Shown piece after piece: positions 26,500-36,843 of a stretch of DNA of 64,000 bases. Origin of the DNA: Mesorhizobium australicum WSM2073 (GTDB lineage Bacteria; Pseudomonadota; Alphaproteobacteria; Rhizobiales; Rhizobiaceae). The notes under the pieces are model-generated. The model searched no databases. It was not told the DNA's origin and saw only the letters and a list, made by a program, of their open reading frames with translations. The position numbers and the translations under genes are program-made. Each line of letters begins with the position of its first letter. Positions within the stretch are counted from its first letter, which is position 1. The stretch covers positions 2,308,001 through 2,372,000 of the forward strand of contig NC_019973.1 of NCBI RefSeq assembly GCF_000230995.2, given 5' to 3'.

Positions 26500-26580
26500 G
26501 CGGACCTGCCGTTTTTCCTCCCGAGAAAACGGTCCGCAAACAAAACGGCGTCCGGCCCCCCGGGCGTCGTTTTTGGTTTT
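26500..26580 (+). ncRNA. candidate second sRNA with UCCUCCC loop
   Basis: A hairpin GCGGA-CCTG-CCGTTTT / AAAACGG-TCCGC (26500-26537) presents the loop TCCTCCCGAG (26516-26525). Four nucleotides later a terminator-like stem spans about 26542-26573 (13 bp, two G-U pairs), followed by T4-GG-T4. Anti-SD loops are typical of alphaproteobacterial sRNAs (AbcR, alpha-r14, 'cuckoo' RNAs), and AbcR genes are often tandem. No clear promoter was found, so the 5' end is open. The same terminator stem is also followed by TTTTGTTT on the minus strand, so it may simply serve the EF-G-like gene. Confidence 0.45.
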
Positions 26581-26581
26581 C

Positions 26582-26605
26582 GCCCCCTCGATCGTTCGAG
26601 GGGGC
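26582..26605. repeat. perfect 10-bp hairpin downstream of EF-G-like gene
   Basis: GCCCCCTCGA-TCGT-TCGAGGGGGC, perfectly complementary over 10 bp, lies 34 nt after the stop of the minus-strand EF-G-like gene. It has no T-run on either side, so it is probably a 3'-UTR stabilising or processing structure rather than a terminator by itself. Confidence 0.5.
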
Positions 26606-26638
26606 TCCACATGATTCGGAATCTGGCACCGGGCGAAA

Positions 26639-28690
26639 TCAGGCAGCCTTGCCGTTGGCGTTCATCGCTTCGTCGGCGAGACGACCAGTCAGCTCGGCCA
26701 TGTGATCGAAAACGGCGCGGTAGCTGGCAACGCCTGACGTGGCCGAGCGCAGCTCGATAATCAGATCGCCGATCTCGGCCTGCGGCATGGTCGCCTCGAC
26801 GACGTCCCATCCCGGCCAGTCGGGCCGCGCGTCATAGCCGAGGATCTGGCCGCGCCGCTGCGGGATCAGCGCGATGATCTTCGATGTCGCGTCCGACGGC
26901 GTGACGATCTCTACCTTCATCACCGGTTCCAGAAGCACCGGCGAGCAGGCGGCCATGCCTTCCTTCATGGCGAGCTTGGCCGCCATCTGGAAGGCCATGT
27001 CGGAGGAATCGACCGCATGGTACGAGCCGTCCGACAGGTTGACCGCGACATCGACCACGGGGAAGCCGAGCGGGCCGGATTTCAGGTAGTCACGTATGCC
27101 TGTCTCGACCGACTGGATGTAGGTCTTGGGCACGACGCCGCCGGTGATGGTGTCGGTGAACTGGAAGCCGGAGCCGCGCGGCAGCGGCTTGATCTCGATG
27201 ACGACATCGCCGAACTGGCCATGGCCGCCCGACTGTTTCTTGTGGCGGCCGCGCTGCTGCACCGGCTTTCGGATCGTCTCGCGATAGGGCACCGCCGGCG
27301 CATGGCCTTCCACCGGTATCTGGTTCTTGCCCTCCAGCCGCTCGCGCACGACGCGCAGATGCATCTCGCCATGCCCTGACAGCACGGTCTCGGCCGAATC
27401 CTGGTTGTGGCGCAGGCTGAGCGAGGGATCCTCCTCTGCCAGGCGCTGGATGGCGGCCGACATCTTGACCTCGTCCTTGCGCTCCCTGGGGCGCAGCGCG
27501 AAGGCGAAGACCGGCTGCGGCGGCTCGACATCGAAGAGCTGTTTGGCACCGCCCTTGGCCGAGGTGAGCGTCTGGCCGGTCTTGACCGCGTCTAGTTTGC
27601 CGAGCGCCACGGTGTCGCCGGTCCTGGCGGCGGTCAGCTTGACCTGATCCTTGCCCAGCATCCGGTAGATTCCGGAAACCTTGGCGGTGTCGCCGCCGGG
27701 CAGCCACAGTTCCGAGCCGTCGGCGACCTGGCCGGACAGGATGCGAGACACCGACAGCTTGCCGCCATGCGGCGTGTGGATGGTCTTCATCACCTGGACC
27801 ACCGTCGCATTGCCGTCCGGGGCGCCGAGCCGCTTGCGGGTCGCCTCGATGTCGGGCGCGTCATGGCGGATCGTCTTCAAGAGGCGCAGCACGCCATTGC
27901 CTTTCTCGGCGGTGCCGATCAGCACCGGCGTCACCGCGCCTTCGCGCAGATCGGCGGCGAGATCGTCGAAGATCGCGTCCTTCGGCGGCTCTATCTCTTC
28001 CAGCAGCTGCTCCATCAACTCATCGTCGTGATCGGCCAGCGTCTCCAGCATGGAGAAGCGCGCCTCCAGTTCGCGCGCCTTGTCGTCGCCCGGTATCTCG
28101 GCCACCTCGCTTTCGGCATATTCGCGGTAGATGTAGGCGCGCTCCAGCGCCAGATCGATCGAGCCGATCACGACGCCGTCCTTGCGCAGCGGGATCTGGC
28201 GCAGAAGCAGCGGCGCCGCGCTTGTCGGCTGCAGCATCTTCAGCGTATCGCGCACGCCCGCGATCGCCTTGTCGACCTTGTTGAGGAACAGGATGCGCGG
28301 CACGCCGAGATCGTCGAGCTTGCGCATGATGAGCTGCAAGGCGGGGATTTTCTTTTCGTCGGCCTCGGCCACGACCACCGCGACGTCGCAGGCGGCCAGC
28401 ACCGGTTCGGCCTCGAAGGAGAATTCGATCGATCCGGGGCAGTCGATGAAGGTGAACTGCTCGCCCATGAACTCGGTGGTGGCGATCGACGCCTCGACGC
28501 TCATGGCGTGGGCGCGGGCCTCGGGCGAATGATCTGAAACAGTATTGCCTGAGGAAACCGGGTTCTGGCGGGGAATGGCGCCGGTACGGGCCAATATGGC
28601 TTCGAGAAGTGTCGTCTTACCGCTTGCGAAGGGACCGACTATGGCAATGCATTTCGGTCCCGTGCGTCGTCCTCCGGCGCGAGTACCCAT
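26639..28690 (-). CDS. elongation factor G-like GTPase (EF-G paralogue)
   Basis: 683 residues. Translational GTPase: G1 GPFASGKTT near residue 18, G3 DCPGSIEF and G4 LNKVD are visible, followed by EF-G domains II-V (domain IV with GHGQFGDVVIEI, domain V at the C-terminus with PQRRGQILGYD). It differs from housekeeping FusA: the G1 loop has FAS, G3 is DCPGS rather than DTPGH, losing the catalytic histidine, and domain II is more divergent. These EF-G-like proteins occur in many alphaproteobacteria beside true FusA; exact role unclear. The ATG at 28690 follows GGAGG; the frame extends 14 codons further. Single gene. Confidence 0.88.
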   Translation of the reverse strand: MGTRAGGRRTGPKCIAIVGPFASGKTTLLEAILARTGAIPRQNPVSSGNTVSDHSPEARAHAMSVEASIATTEFMGEQFTFIDCPGSIEFSFEAEPVLAACDVAVVVAEADEKKIPALQLIMRKLDDLGVPRILFLNKVDKAIAGVRDTLKMLQPTSAAPLLLRQIPLRKDGVVIGSIDLALERAYIYREYAESEVAEIPGDDKARELEARFSMLETLADHDDELMEQLLEEIEPPKDAIFDDLAADLREGAVTPVLIGTAEKGNGVLRLLKTIRHDAPDIEATRKRLGAPDGNATVVQVMKTIHTPHGGKLSVSRILSGQVADGSELWLPGGDTAKVSGIYRMLGKDQVKLTAARTGDTVALGKLDAVKTGQTLTSAKGGAKQLFDVEPPQPVFAFALRPRERKDEVKMSAAIQRLAEEDPSLSLRHNQDSAETVLSGHGEMHLRVVRERLEGKNQIPVEGHAPAVPYRETIRKPVQQRGRHKKQSGGHGQFGDVVIEIKPLPRGSGFQFTDTITGGVVPKTYIQSVETGIRDYLKSGPLGFPVVDVAVNLSDGSYHAVDSSDMAFQMAAKLAMKEGMAACSPVLLEPVMKVEIVTPSDATSKIIALIPQRRGQILGYDARPDWPGWDVVEATMPQAEIGDLIIELRSATSGVASYRAVFDHMAELTGRLADEAMNANGKAA

Positions 28691-28880
28691 GACTGACCTC
28701 CACTCAGGCGTTTCCTGGGGACCGACTGGCATTCATGGTTCAGGCCAGGGTCAATCGGTCCTGAGCGGCGGCCGGCCTGTTCGACCGTCGCGGGCGGTCT
28801 GTTTCGACCTGCCCGCGATTATCGTCCCACTTGTTTGCCGGCAGGGCAAGAAAAATAGGGAGCAGGCACGGCCGGCCCTC

Positions 28881-30410
28881 TCAGGCGCTGAGCGCGAGCG
28901 GTTCGGCCGAGCGCCCGTCAAGCAGCGCGAGCTTGCCGCGAGGCACCGGCCTGCCGAAGAAATAACCCTGGAAGCGATTGCACCCGGCCGCCTTGGCGAG
29001 AGCGAATTCTTCTGCCGTCTCCACGCCTTCCGCCACGATGGTGACCTCCTGGATGCGCGCGATCTGCGCCAGCGCCGAGACGAATATCTGTGCCACCTGA
29101 TCGTGAGCGAGGGCGCGGATGTAGGAGCGATCGATCTTGATGATGTCGACGGGCAAGGTCTTCAGATAGTTGAAGCCGCAATGGCCGGTGCCGAAATCGT
29201 CGAGGGCGATGTGAAAGCCGAGGCCACGCAATGCCTCGAGGCGCCGCAGGATCTCGGGCGTGGCGGCGGTCGCCACCGTCTCGGTGATCTCGATGATGAA
29301 CTGTGATGCCGACCGGCCAGTGTCCTTCAGCACGCGGTCGCACATGGTCACGATCTCGTCACGCTTGAGCTGCTCGCCGGAGACGTTGATGGAAATGCGG
29401 CGGCCGGCGAACTGGCCGATGTCGGCACAAGCCCGCTTGAACACCCATTCGCCGAGCATGTCGATCAACGTCGATCGCTCGGCGATCGCAATGAACTCGG
29501 CCGGCGCGATCAGCCCGCGAACCGGGTGGCGCCAGCGGATCAGCCCCTCGAACGCCTCGGTGGAACCGTCCGGGCCGACGATCGGCTGATAATGCAGTTC
29601 GAGTTCGCCCAGATAGACCGCGGCGCGCAATTCCCGTTCGACCAGCCGCCGGTAGCGCTTGTCGGACAGCATCTCCTCGTCGAAGACGGTGACGCGGCCA
29701 CGGCCCGCCGCCTTGCTTTCATAAAGCGCCAGATCGGCAACCAGCATCAATTCCGTCGTGTTCGAGGCATGGGCCGGCGCCAGGGCGACGCCGATCGAAA
29801 TGGAGAGCGGAATGGTCTTGCCTTCATGCGATTTGCCGGCGCGCATGGCATCCAGCAATCGTCTGACATCCTTGTTGATGGCCGCCAGGTCGCCATGGGG
29901 AATGATAACACCGAATTCGTCGCCGCCGAGGCGTCCTACCATGGCGCCGGCAAAGATGCGCTCCGCGGTCTTGACCAGATGCGCCAAGGTGAGGTCGCCG
30001 AACTGGTGTCCGAACGTGTCGTTCAACTGCTTGAAATGGTCGAGGTCGATCAAGAGCAAGGCTGCCTCGCGCCTGTCGCGCCTGGTGCCCAGGCCTTCGC
30101 GCAGCGCTTCGAGGAAATAGCGTCTCGTCGTGGCGCCGGTCATCGCATCTCTGGTGAGGAAATGATGTTTCTCGGCTTCCGCAGCGGCGGCCGACTGGAG
30201 ACGATGGACGACGCTGCTGCGCATGTACATCAATGCCAGCAAGGCCAGGCTCGTGGCCAGGATCGAGATGGCGAAGGCACCGCCGGCTGACAGGTCTTGC
30301 GAGACGTCGAAAGCGCCAAGCACCGCCGCGCCGGTGCTGATCACGAGCAGCGACTGGATACCGCGATAGATCCGGCCGCTATGGTCCTTGATCGTCGCCA
30401 GTATGCTCAT
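28881..30410 (-). CDS. GGDEF-EAL cyclic-di-GMP enzyme, membrane-bound
   Basis: 509 residues. Two TM helices near the N-terminus (about 17-35 and 43-61) precede a GGDEF domain (about 85-245) with an intact GGDEF motif, then an EAL domain (about 255-500). In the EAL domain the signature reads EGL in place of EAL (FEGLIRW). The other catalytic residues (EITET, DDFGTG, KIDRSY, EGVET) are present, so phosphodiesterase activity is plausible. It could make or degrade c-di-GMP. The MSILATIKD start at 30410 is chosen; upstream codons lack TM-adjacent homology. Transcribed alone. Confidence 0.92.
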   Translation of the reverse strand: MSILATIKDHSGRIYRGIQSLLVISTGAAVLGAFDVSQDLSAGGAFAISILATSLALLALMYMRSSVVHRLQSAAAAEAEKHHFLTRDAMTGATTRRYFLEALREGLGTRRDRREAALLLIDLDHFKQLNDTFGHQFGDLTLAHLVKTAERIFAGAMVGRLGGDEFGVIIPHGDLAAINKDVRRLLDAMRAGKSHEGKTIPLSISIGVALAPAHASNTTELMLVADLALYESKAAGRGRVTVFDEEMLSDKRYRRLVERELRAAVYLGELELHYQPIVGPDGSTEAFEGLIRWRHPVRGLIAPAEFIAIAERSTLIDMLGEWVFKRACADIGQFAGRRISINVSGEQLKRDEIVTMCDRVLKDTGRSASQFIIEITETVATAATPEILRRLEALRGLGFHIALDDFGTGHCGFNYLKTLPVDIIKIDRSYIRALAHDQVAQIFVSALAQIARIQEVTIVAEGVETAEEFALAKAAGCNRFQGYFFGRPVPRGKLALLDGRSAEPLALSA

Positions 30411-30644
30411 CCGCCAGCCCCCGCAATGCAGGCCAACGGCTAGTGCGCAGCCGTTAAGAAGACATTGAATTCCCGGGCATTTCGCTTGGCGGTCCCGTGC
30501 CGGCAAGTGTCATGGTTAAGAAATCAGGCCTTCGTCCAAGCGAGGTGACAAGGGCGGTTGCATCAGAGCCGATCCAGACCGAGAATGCGGCTCACTTCGC
30601 GGGCCGGCATCTCACCGGCAACCACCAGTTCCAGGGAACAGACG

Positions 30645-31040
30645 ATGAAGATCATTGCTTGCGGCAGCGTGCCGACCGTTATAGCGCCGGAAAAATATTT
30701 CACCGGCCGGGTTCTGCAGACGCCAATCATCGAGAAGGAGCCGCCAGCGCGGCTCAGGGCCACGCTGGTCAGTTTCGAGCCCGGCGCGCGCACCCACTGG
30801 CACACGCATCCGCTTGGCCAGACGCTTTATGTCACCGCAGGCGCCGGCCTGGTCCAGACATGGGACGGGCCGATCCAGGAAATCAGGGCCGGTGACGTCA
30901 TCTCCTTCGCGCCCGGCGAGAAGCATTGGCATGGCGCGGCGCCGAAATCGGCAATGACGCACATCGCCATGCAGGAGGCGCTCGACGGCGTCCATGCCGA
31001 CTGGCTGGAAACGGTGAGCGCTGAGCAATATGGCGGCTGA
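30645..31040 (+). CDS. cupin-domain protein
   Basis: 131 residues, a single cupin barrel. The first motif is WHTHPLGQTLYVTAGAG (metal-binding His residues), the second is GDVISFAPGEKHWHGA. It resembles small cupins fused or adjacent to carboxymuconolactone-type enzymes; substrate unknown. The ATG at 30645 follows a CAGGGAAC spacer. It is divergent from the GGDEF-EAL gene and convergent with aatA. Likely a metal-dependent enzyme or sugar/ligand binder. Confidence 0.88.
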   Translation: MKIIACGSVPTVIAPEKYFTGRVLQTPIIEKEPPARLRATLVSFEPGARTHWHTHPLGQTLYVTAGAGLVQTWDGPIQEIRAGDVISFAPGEKHWHGAAPKSAMTHIAMQEALDGVHADWLETVSAEQYGG

Positions 31041-31111
31041 TTGCTGTATCCACAAAACCCGGCGGTAACGCCTGACAGCGGTGACGCCGGGTTTGTTTCG
31101 GATCTACCAGA

Positions 31112-32386
<1,275 letters not shown>

Positions 32387-32482
32387 TCAGCGCAAGCCTT
32401 GTCGGCTGGGCCAGGTGGGGCAGCGCGGTCAATGAGGCGTGATCGGCAAAAGAAAGTTCATTAACGGGCGGTAGAGGCTTGC

Positions 32483-33427
32483 ATGGCAGGATCGCGGTTC
32501 AATTCCGCCAGGTCGCGGAGCGAGGAACCTTTGTCGCGCAGCATCGGACTTGCCCATATCACCCGTCATGATGACGGCACCTCGAGTGGTGTCTGGGGCA
32601 TTTATACGCTGCAAAGCGCTTTTCAGCCGATCTTTGCCTTCAACGAGGGCAAGCTTTCGGTTGCCGCCTTCGAAGGGCTGATCCGCCCGTTTCGCGACGG
32701 CGAGCCGCAATCGCCGATGAGCTTTTTTTCCACCTGTCCGGCGGCCGACCGTCTGCATGTCGAGGCGCTGACCAGGACGCTGCATCTGCTCAATGCCGGC
32801 GCCTGCCTGCCGCAAGAGGCGTCGATCTTCATCAATTTCGACCCGTCGGTGTTCACCGAGCGCGCTGTCGCCGACAATGCCTTGCGTGACATGCGGCTGG
32901 TGCTGCAGGAAGCCGGCATCGATCCGGGCCGCGTCGTTTGCGAGGTGACGGAGCAGAGATCGGCATCGCAGGAAACCCTGCACGGCTTCGTCGCCGCGCT
33001 CAGGGCCAACGGCTTCCGGATTGCCGTCGACGACTATGGCGCCGACGATTCCGACATCACCCGCGTCAAGGAATTGCGCCCCGACATCGTCAAGTTCGAT
33101 GCGCACTGGATCACGCAACTGATGGAATCGGGCGCCGGTTTCGCGCTGCTGACATCCATGGTGAGGAGCTTCGAGGACCAGGGCATCCGCACCGTGTTCG
33201 AAGGTATCGAGGAAGGCTGGCAACTGGAGCTGGCGGAACGATCGGGCGCCTCGATGGTCCAGGGCTATGTGCTGGCCCGCCCAGAACTGGCGCCGACGAG
33301 TTTCCGCGCTTTCGGCCAGGGCAGTCCCGAGCCGGTTCCTCCCCCGAGCCATGCGCCCGCTCCCCCCGCCGTCGCGCCGCGCACCGGGCGGCCCGCAAAA
33401 GCCTTCGGGCGCAAGGTGGCGCCATGA
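32483..33427 (+). CDS. EAL-domain protein (first of a coupled pair)
   Basis: 314 residues; a stand-alone EAL domain (about 40-275) with no GGDEF, plus a Pro-rich tail. Motifs compared with active enzymes: FEGLIRP (for EALxR, with Pro in place of the usual basic/aromatic residues), INFDPS (N kept), EVTEQ (E kept), VDDYGADDSD (for DDFGTG, altered), KFD (K kept), EGIEE, QGYVLARP. The altered loop suggests weak activity or a c-di-GMP binding role. Its stop overlaps the next EAL gene by 4 nt (ATGA), so they are translationally coupled. Confidence 0.9.
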   Translation: MAGSRFNSARSRSEEPLSRSIGLAHITRHDDGTSSGVWGIYTLQSAFQPIFAFNEGKLSVAAFEGLIRPFRDGEPQSPMSFFSTCPAADRLHVEALTRTLHLLNAGACLPQEASIFINFDPSVFTERAVADNALRDMRLVLQEAGIDPGRVVCEVTEQRSASQETLHGFVAALRANGFRIAVDDYGADDSDITRVKELRPDIVKFDAHWITQLMESGAGFALLTSMVRSFEDQGIRTVFEGIEEGWQLELAERSGASMVQGYVLARPELAPTSFRAFGQGSPEPVPPPSHAPAPPAVAPRTGRPAKAFGRKVAP

Positions 33428-34278
33428 GCGTCGAGCGGCGGCGCACCGTCGGCGATGCGATCTTCGTCGACGAGATCGGCATCGAATGTGGCATCCATGG
33501 CGACTTCCGCCTGCGCAGCGCCTACCAGCCGATCTACGCCCCGCGCGGCGGCAGCTTGCATCCCGTGGCCGTCGAGGGCCTGATCGAACCGCACCGCGCC
33601 GGCCGGCCGGTGTCGCCGCGGGTGTTCTTCGACAGCGTCGCGGCTCCGGAGCGGCTGTACGTCGAAACAATGTGCCGGGTGCTGCATCTGAGGAATTTCC
33701 ACAATATCGGGGTCGACGGGCTCGACCTGTTCTTCAATTACAATCCCCTGGTCAACGACCATGCTGGACGGGCGCTGGCCGAGATCCGGCTGATGAGCCG
33801 GCACCTCGATGAACTCGGCCTGGCACCGGCCATGCTGGTGTGTGAAATCACCGAGCAGGCGGCGGACGATGCGCTGCTGGCCAGGCTGGTGCGTGAAATG
33901 CGGCGCGACGGCATCCGCATCGCCATTGACGATTTCGGCACCGGCCATTCGACCGTGGAGCGGGTGAGCCTGCTTCAGCCCGACATCGTCAAGATCGATG
34001 GCGGCTGGTTCGCGGAATTCTGCCGCCACGCCGCCGCGGAACGCTTCTTCCGCCCGCTGGTGTCCAGCCTCCACGATCGCGGTGCCAAGGTGCTGGTCGA
34101 GGGCATCGAGCAGCCCACCCATTTGCGTGTCGCGCTCGAAGGCGGGGTCGATTTGCTGCAGGGCTTTCTGCTTGGGCGTCCGGCGCTGGCCGGCACCATC
34201 TTCAACGAAGAGCCGCTTGCCGTCGATGCGCTGCTGGGCTTCGACAACAAGGTCGTGCCATTGCATAAGCGGCGCTGA
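33424..34278 (+). CDS. EAL-domain protein (second of a coupled pair)
   Basis: 284 residues; a stand-alone EAL domain. Motifs: VEGLIEP (for EAL; Glu kept), FFNYNP (N kept), EITEQ, IDDFGTGHST (complete), KIDGGWF, EGIEQ, QGFLLGRP. All acidic and lysine catalytic residues appear to be present, so this copy is the more likely active phosphodiesterase of the pair. The ATG at 33424 overlaps the upstream stop by 4 nt. The frame opens much further upstream (32938) but that part is antiphase to the first EAL gene. Domain layout and pairing suggest an ancestral duplication. Confidence 0.92.
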   Translation: MSVERRRTVGDAIFVDEIGIECGIHGDFRLRSAYQPIYAPRGGSLHPVAVEGLIEPHRAGRPVSPRVFFDSVAAPERLYVETMCRVLHLRNFHNIGVDGLDLFFNYNPLVNDHAGRALAEIRLMSRHLDELGLAPAMLVCEITEQAADDALLARLVREMRRDGIRIAIDDFGTGHSTVERVSLLQPDIVKIDGGWFAEFCRHAAAERFFRPLVSSLHDRGAKVLVEGIEQPTHLRVALEGGVDLLQGFLLGRPALAGTIFNEEPLAVDALLGFDNKVVPLHKRR

Positions 34279-34358
34279 TGGTCGCGCCAAAACAAATCAT
34301 TGGTTGAGGATGGCGCCGCTGCGATAATCGGCTCGCAGAAGCAGCGCTCCGGGGAACC

Positions 34359-34970
34359 ATGATGATACTTTACAGCATGATCGATAGCGGCAATTGCTAC
34401 AAGCCGCGTTTGCTGATGGCCAAGCTCGGCCTGGCCTTCACCACTGTCGAGGTGAGTTCGCATACCGGCGATACGCGCAAGGCCGATTTCGTCGCCAAGA
34501 ACCCGAACGCCATGGTGCCACTGCTGGAACTGGACGACGGCCGGCGGCTGGCAGAATCCAACGCCATCCTGCTCTATCTCGCCGAAGGCACACGCTTGCT
34601 GCCCGCGGACAAATATGAGCGCGGGCTCGCTTATCAGTGGCTGTTCTTCGAACAATACAGCCACGAGCCCTATATCGCCGTGCGCAAGGCGCTGCTGACC
34701 TTTCCGGAACGCGCAGCGGATGCCACGCCGGAGCGGCTGGCTGTGACGCTGGAGCGCGGCAACAAGGCGCTTGGCGTCATGAACACATATCTCGAAAACA
34801 ACGCCTTCTTCGCCGGCCGCACATTCAGCATCGCCGACATCGCGCTCTATGCTTATACCCACACGGCGGAGCAGGGCGGGTTCCAACTCGACGCCTATCC
34901 GGCGGTGGTCGCCTGGCTCGGCCGCGTGGAGGCGGACCCGGGGCATGTGCCGATCGAATGGGTGGGGTAG
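34359..34970 (+). CDS. glutathione S-transferase
   Basis: 203 residues. N-terminal thioredoxin-like domain (about 1-78) starting MILYSMIDSGNCYKPRLLM, with a serine in the position often catalytic in Beta/other classes and a glutathione-binding ESNAILLYL near residue 65. The C-terminal helical domain (about 90-200) has FSIADIALYAYTHTAE. Substrate unknown. Two consecutive ATGs at 34359 and 34362 are equally possible. A palindromic intergenic element follows at 35005. Confidence 0.9.
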   Translation: MMILYSMIDSGNCYKPRLLMAKLGLAFTTVEVSSHTGDTRKADFVAKNPNAMVPLLELDDGRRLAESNAILLYLAEGTRLLPADKYERGLAYQWLFFEQYSHEPYIAVRKALLTFPERAADATPERLAVTLERGNKALGVMNTYLENNAFFAGRTFSIADIALYAYTHTAEQGGFQLDAYPAVVAWLGRVEADPGHVPIEWVG

Positions 34971-35004
34971 GGCGGCCGGTAGTTGGCGAAAGCGGTGCCG
35001 CAGC

Positions 35005-35038
35005 GTCCTTCTCCCCGTATAGAGACGGGGAAAAGGAC
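35005..35038. repeat. palindromic intergenic element
   Basis: GTCCTTCTCCCCGT and ACGGGGAAAAGGAC form a 14-bp arm palindrome with one mismatch and a 6-nt centre (ATAGAG). It belongs with 45575, 45622, 52032 and 52128: the same CTCCCCGT/ACGGGGAG core occurs in all or part. Such mobile-looking palindromes are common in rhizobial genomes. Confidence 0.65.
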
Positions 35039-35061
35039 AGCAGCTTCGCCAAACCCCAGAC

Positions 35062-35090
35062 AAATAAAAAGGCGGGATAAATCCCGCCTT
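35062..35090 (-). terminator. intrinsic terminator downstream of cspA
   Basis: On the minus strand the stem GGCGGGAT/ATCCCGCC (35071-35088, 2-nt loop) is followed by TTTTTATTT. It lies 165 nt after the cspA stop and would end that transcript. Confidence 0.65.
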
Positions 35091-35255
35091 CCCATTTCGG
35101 TAGCCTGATTGGGAGCGTCCGGTCCGGGCTGGCAGCTATCTGCTGTTCCAGCTTGTCGGGTCTTTCCGCTCCGGCGCGCTTCTCGCGCGACCGTCAGTAC
35201 ATCCGTGACTTGCCGCGCGCCCCGAACTCTCGTCCGGCGCGCGCCATTTTCAAAA

Positions 35256-35468
35256 TCAGGCTGCCTTGCTCAGAGAACCAGCGGACGACTTGCCAGTGCG
35301 GCGGTCCTGCTCGATCTCGAAGTTGATCTTCTGGCCTTCGACCAGGGTCGACAGTCCAGCGCGCTCGACAGCCGAGATGTGGACGAAAACGTCCGCGCCG
35401 CCGCTGTCAGGCTGGATGAAGCCGAAACCCTTGGTGGCGTTGAACCACTTGACCGTTCCAGTTGCCAT
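35256..35468 (-). CDS. cspA: cold-shock protein CspA family
   Basis: 70 residues, a single cold-shock domain. RNP1-like KGFGFIQ and RNP2-like VFVHIS motifs are intact, with the start [20 protein letters not shown]. It is an RNA chaperone binding single-stranded RNA/DNA. The 274-nt divergent gap to the next gene could contain the long, cold-regulated leader typical of csp genes; no specific element is proven. The ATG at 35468 is the only sensible start. Confidence 0.97.
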   Translation of the reverse strand: MATGTVKWFNATKGFGFIQPDSGGADVFVHISAVERAGLSTLVEGQKINFEIEQDRRTGKSSAGSLSKAA

Positions 35469-35742
35469 AAAAATAGTCCTTCACATTTGCTTTGGTATGA
35501 CCGGACCGAAGTCCAGCCGGTGTGCATCGAGATTTTGGAGATAGACGTCAGCAAACGCGAAGATCGCGAGGCCCGGATCGATCGGCCGAAATATCAATGG
35601 GGCTGATATAGGCTGCTTTCGCACAAAAAACAAGACTGCGTGAAAACGTCGTGATCCGGGGCCGCCCAACGGCCGCCTCAATCTGGTGAAACCGTGGCGC
35701 AAGATCGTGCCGTCCCGGGCGGCGGATCGAGGGGAAAGGACC

Positions 35743-36069
35743 ATGAAAACCATCCTGCTTGCCGCCTGCCTCACGCTGGTGGCCGCCCAGGCGCAGGCGA
35801 TCTCGCGCTACGACCCGACACGTCTGAGCTGCGGCAAGGTCCAGTCGACGATCGCGCGCCAAGGTGCGGTTATCCTTCGCTATCAGTCGAAGCGGGTGCC
35901 GGGGCTGCCGCTCTATGACCGCTATGTGCAGAGCCAGCAATTCTGCACCATGGGCGAGGTGCGGACACGCGCCTATGTGCCGAGCGCCGACACCAAGTCC
36001 TGCCCGGTGTACAACTGCAAGCGGCCGGACAATGAGCATTTCAGGCATCGATTCATCCGGCGCCATTAG
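35743..36069 (+). CDS. small exported cysteine-containing protein
   Basis: 108 residues. A clear signal peptide (MKTILLAACLTLVAAQAQA, about 1-19) is followed by a mature domain with four cysteines (in LSCGK, QFCTMG, KSCPVYNCKR), a disulfide-rich basic protein ending in a histidine- and arginine-rich tail. I do not recognise a named family; similar small exported proteins are common in Rhizobiales. The ATG at 35743 follows GAGGGGAAAGG. Divergent from cspA. Confidence 0.75.
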   Translation: MKTILLAACLTLVAAQAQAISRYDPTRLSCGKVQSTIARQGAVILRYQSKRVPGLPLYDRYVQSQQFCTMGEVRTRAYVPSADTKSCPVYNCKRPDNEHFRHRFIRRH

Positions 36070-36092
36070 CACCCGGGAGCGGCTTACTGTTC

Positions 36093-36662
36093 TCAGAAGC
36101 CGAAGGACACCTGAGCCGGCGGCGGCGGGCCGACGCGCACGCCTTCCATGGCCAGCATCTTTTCCTTGGTGGTCGAGCCGCCGGGTGCGGAGAAGCCGCC
36201 GATCTTGCCGCCGGCAGCGACGATGCGGTGGCACGGGATGACCAGCGGCACTGGATTGGCGCCAAGGGCCGCCCCGGTTTCGCGCGGCAGGCCGGCATGG
36301 CCGGCGCGCTTGGCGAGTTCGCCATAGGTGGTGGTTTCGCCGTAGCTGAGTTTCCGTGCCGCGTCGTAGACGGCGAGGCGGAAATCGTCGATGCCGTCGA
36401 GGTCGACGGGAAAGCCGGTGAAATCGACGTCCTCGCCCGCGGCGTAAGCCTTGATCGAGGCGATCAGTTCGACCACCCATGACGGCTGGGCCGTGGAGGC
36501 GGAAATGCCGGCATGGCGCATCAGCCGCCGCTCCACCGCTTCGCGGCTGCGTTCGGGCAGGCAAAGCCGGATCAGGCCCTTTTCGCTCCAGGCAATGCCC
36601 ATGAAACCGATCACTGTTTCTAACACTGCGTGGCCGGCCGTGATCGAAGATGTCGTTTCCAT
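36093..36662 (-). CDS. methylated-DNA--[protein]-cysteine S-methyltransferase
   Basis: 189 residues. The C-terminal domain has the active-site motif VIPCHRIVAAGGKIGGFS, with the acceptor cysteine near residue 149, and the upstream TTYGELAKRAG helix used for DNA binding. It removes alkyl groups from O6-alkylguanine by self-methylation. The ATG at 36662 is preferred after an AAAGGAG SD; the upstream extension to 36752 is not supported. Stand-alone, with no Ada N-terminal domain. Confidence 0.9.
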   Translation of the reverse strand: METTSSITAGHAVLETVIGFMGIAWSEKGLIRLCLPERSREAVERRLMRHAGISASTAQPSWVVELIASIKAYAAGEDVDFTGFPVDLDGIDDFRLAVYDAARKLSYGETTTYGELAKRAGHAGLPRETGAALGANPVPLVIPCHRIVAAGGKIGGFSAPGGSTTKEKMLAMEGVRVGPPPPAQVSFGF

Positions 36663-36843
36663 GCTGCGCTCCTTTCCACAAAGCGGCGAAATCCGGGATT
36701 CCTGCCGGTACATATCAGGAACAATATGGCATCGCTGCCTGCATCCCGCCACCCGAAAACCACCAGATGGCCCCGATTGCTACCCAGGAATCGCTGGTGT
36801 AAGGAAAATCTTAACACCCGACAAACCGGACACCGAACGCGGC

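Larger units (their letters stand above)
25898..26638. other. 741-nt gene-free region carrying sRNA candidates
   Basis: No open frame here is convincing; the largest ones lack homology and overlap strong RNA structures. The region holds a putative AbcR-type sRNA with promoter and terminator (26125-26276), a second anti-SD hairpin with terminator (26500-26580), and a 10-bp perfect hairpin (26582-26605). The stretch 26280-26495 shows only a short imperfect inverted repeat around 26321-26356 (TGTCATGTAAC ... GTAACATGACA). Confidence 0.7.
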
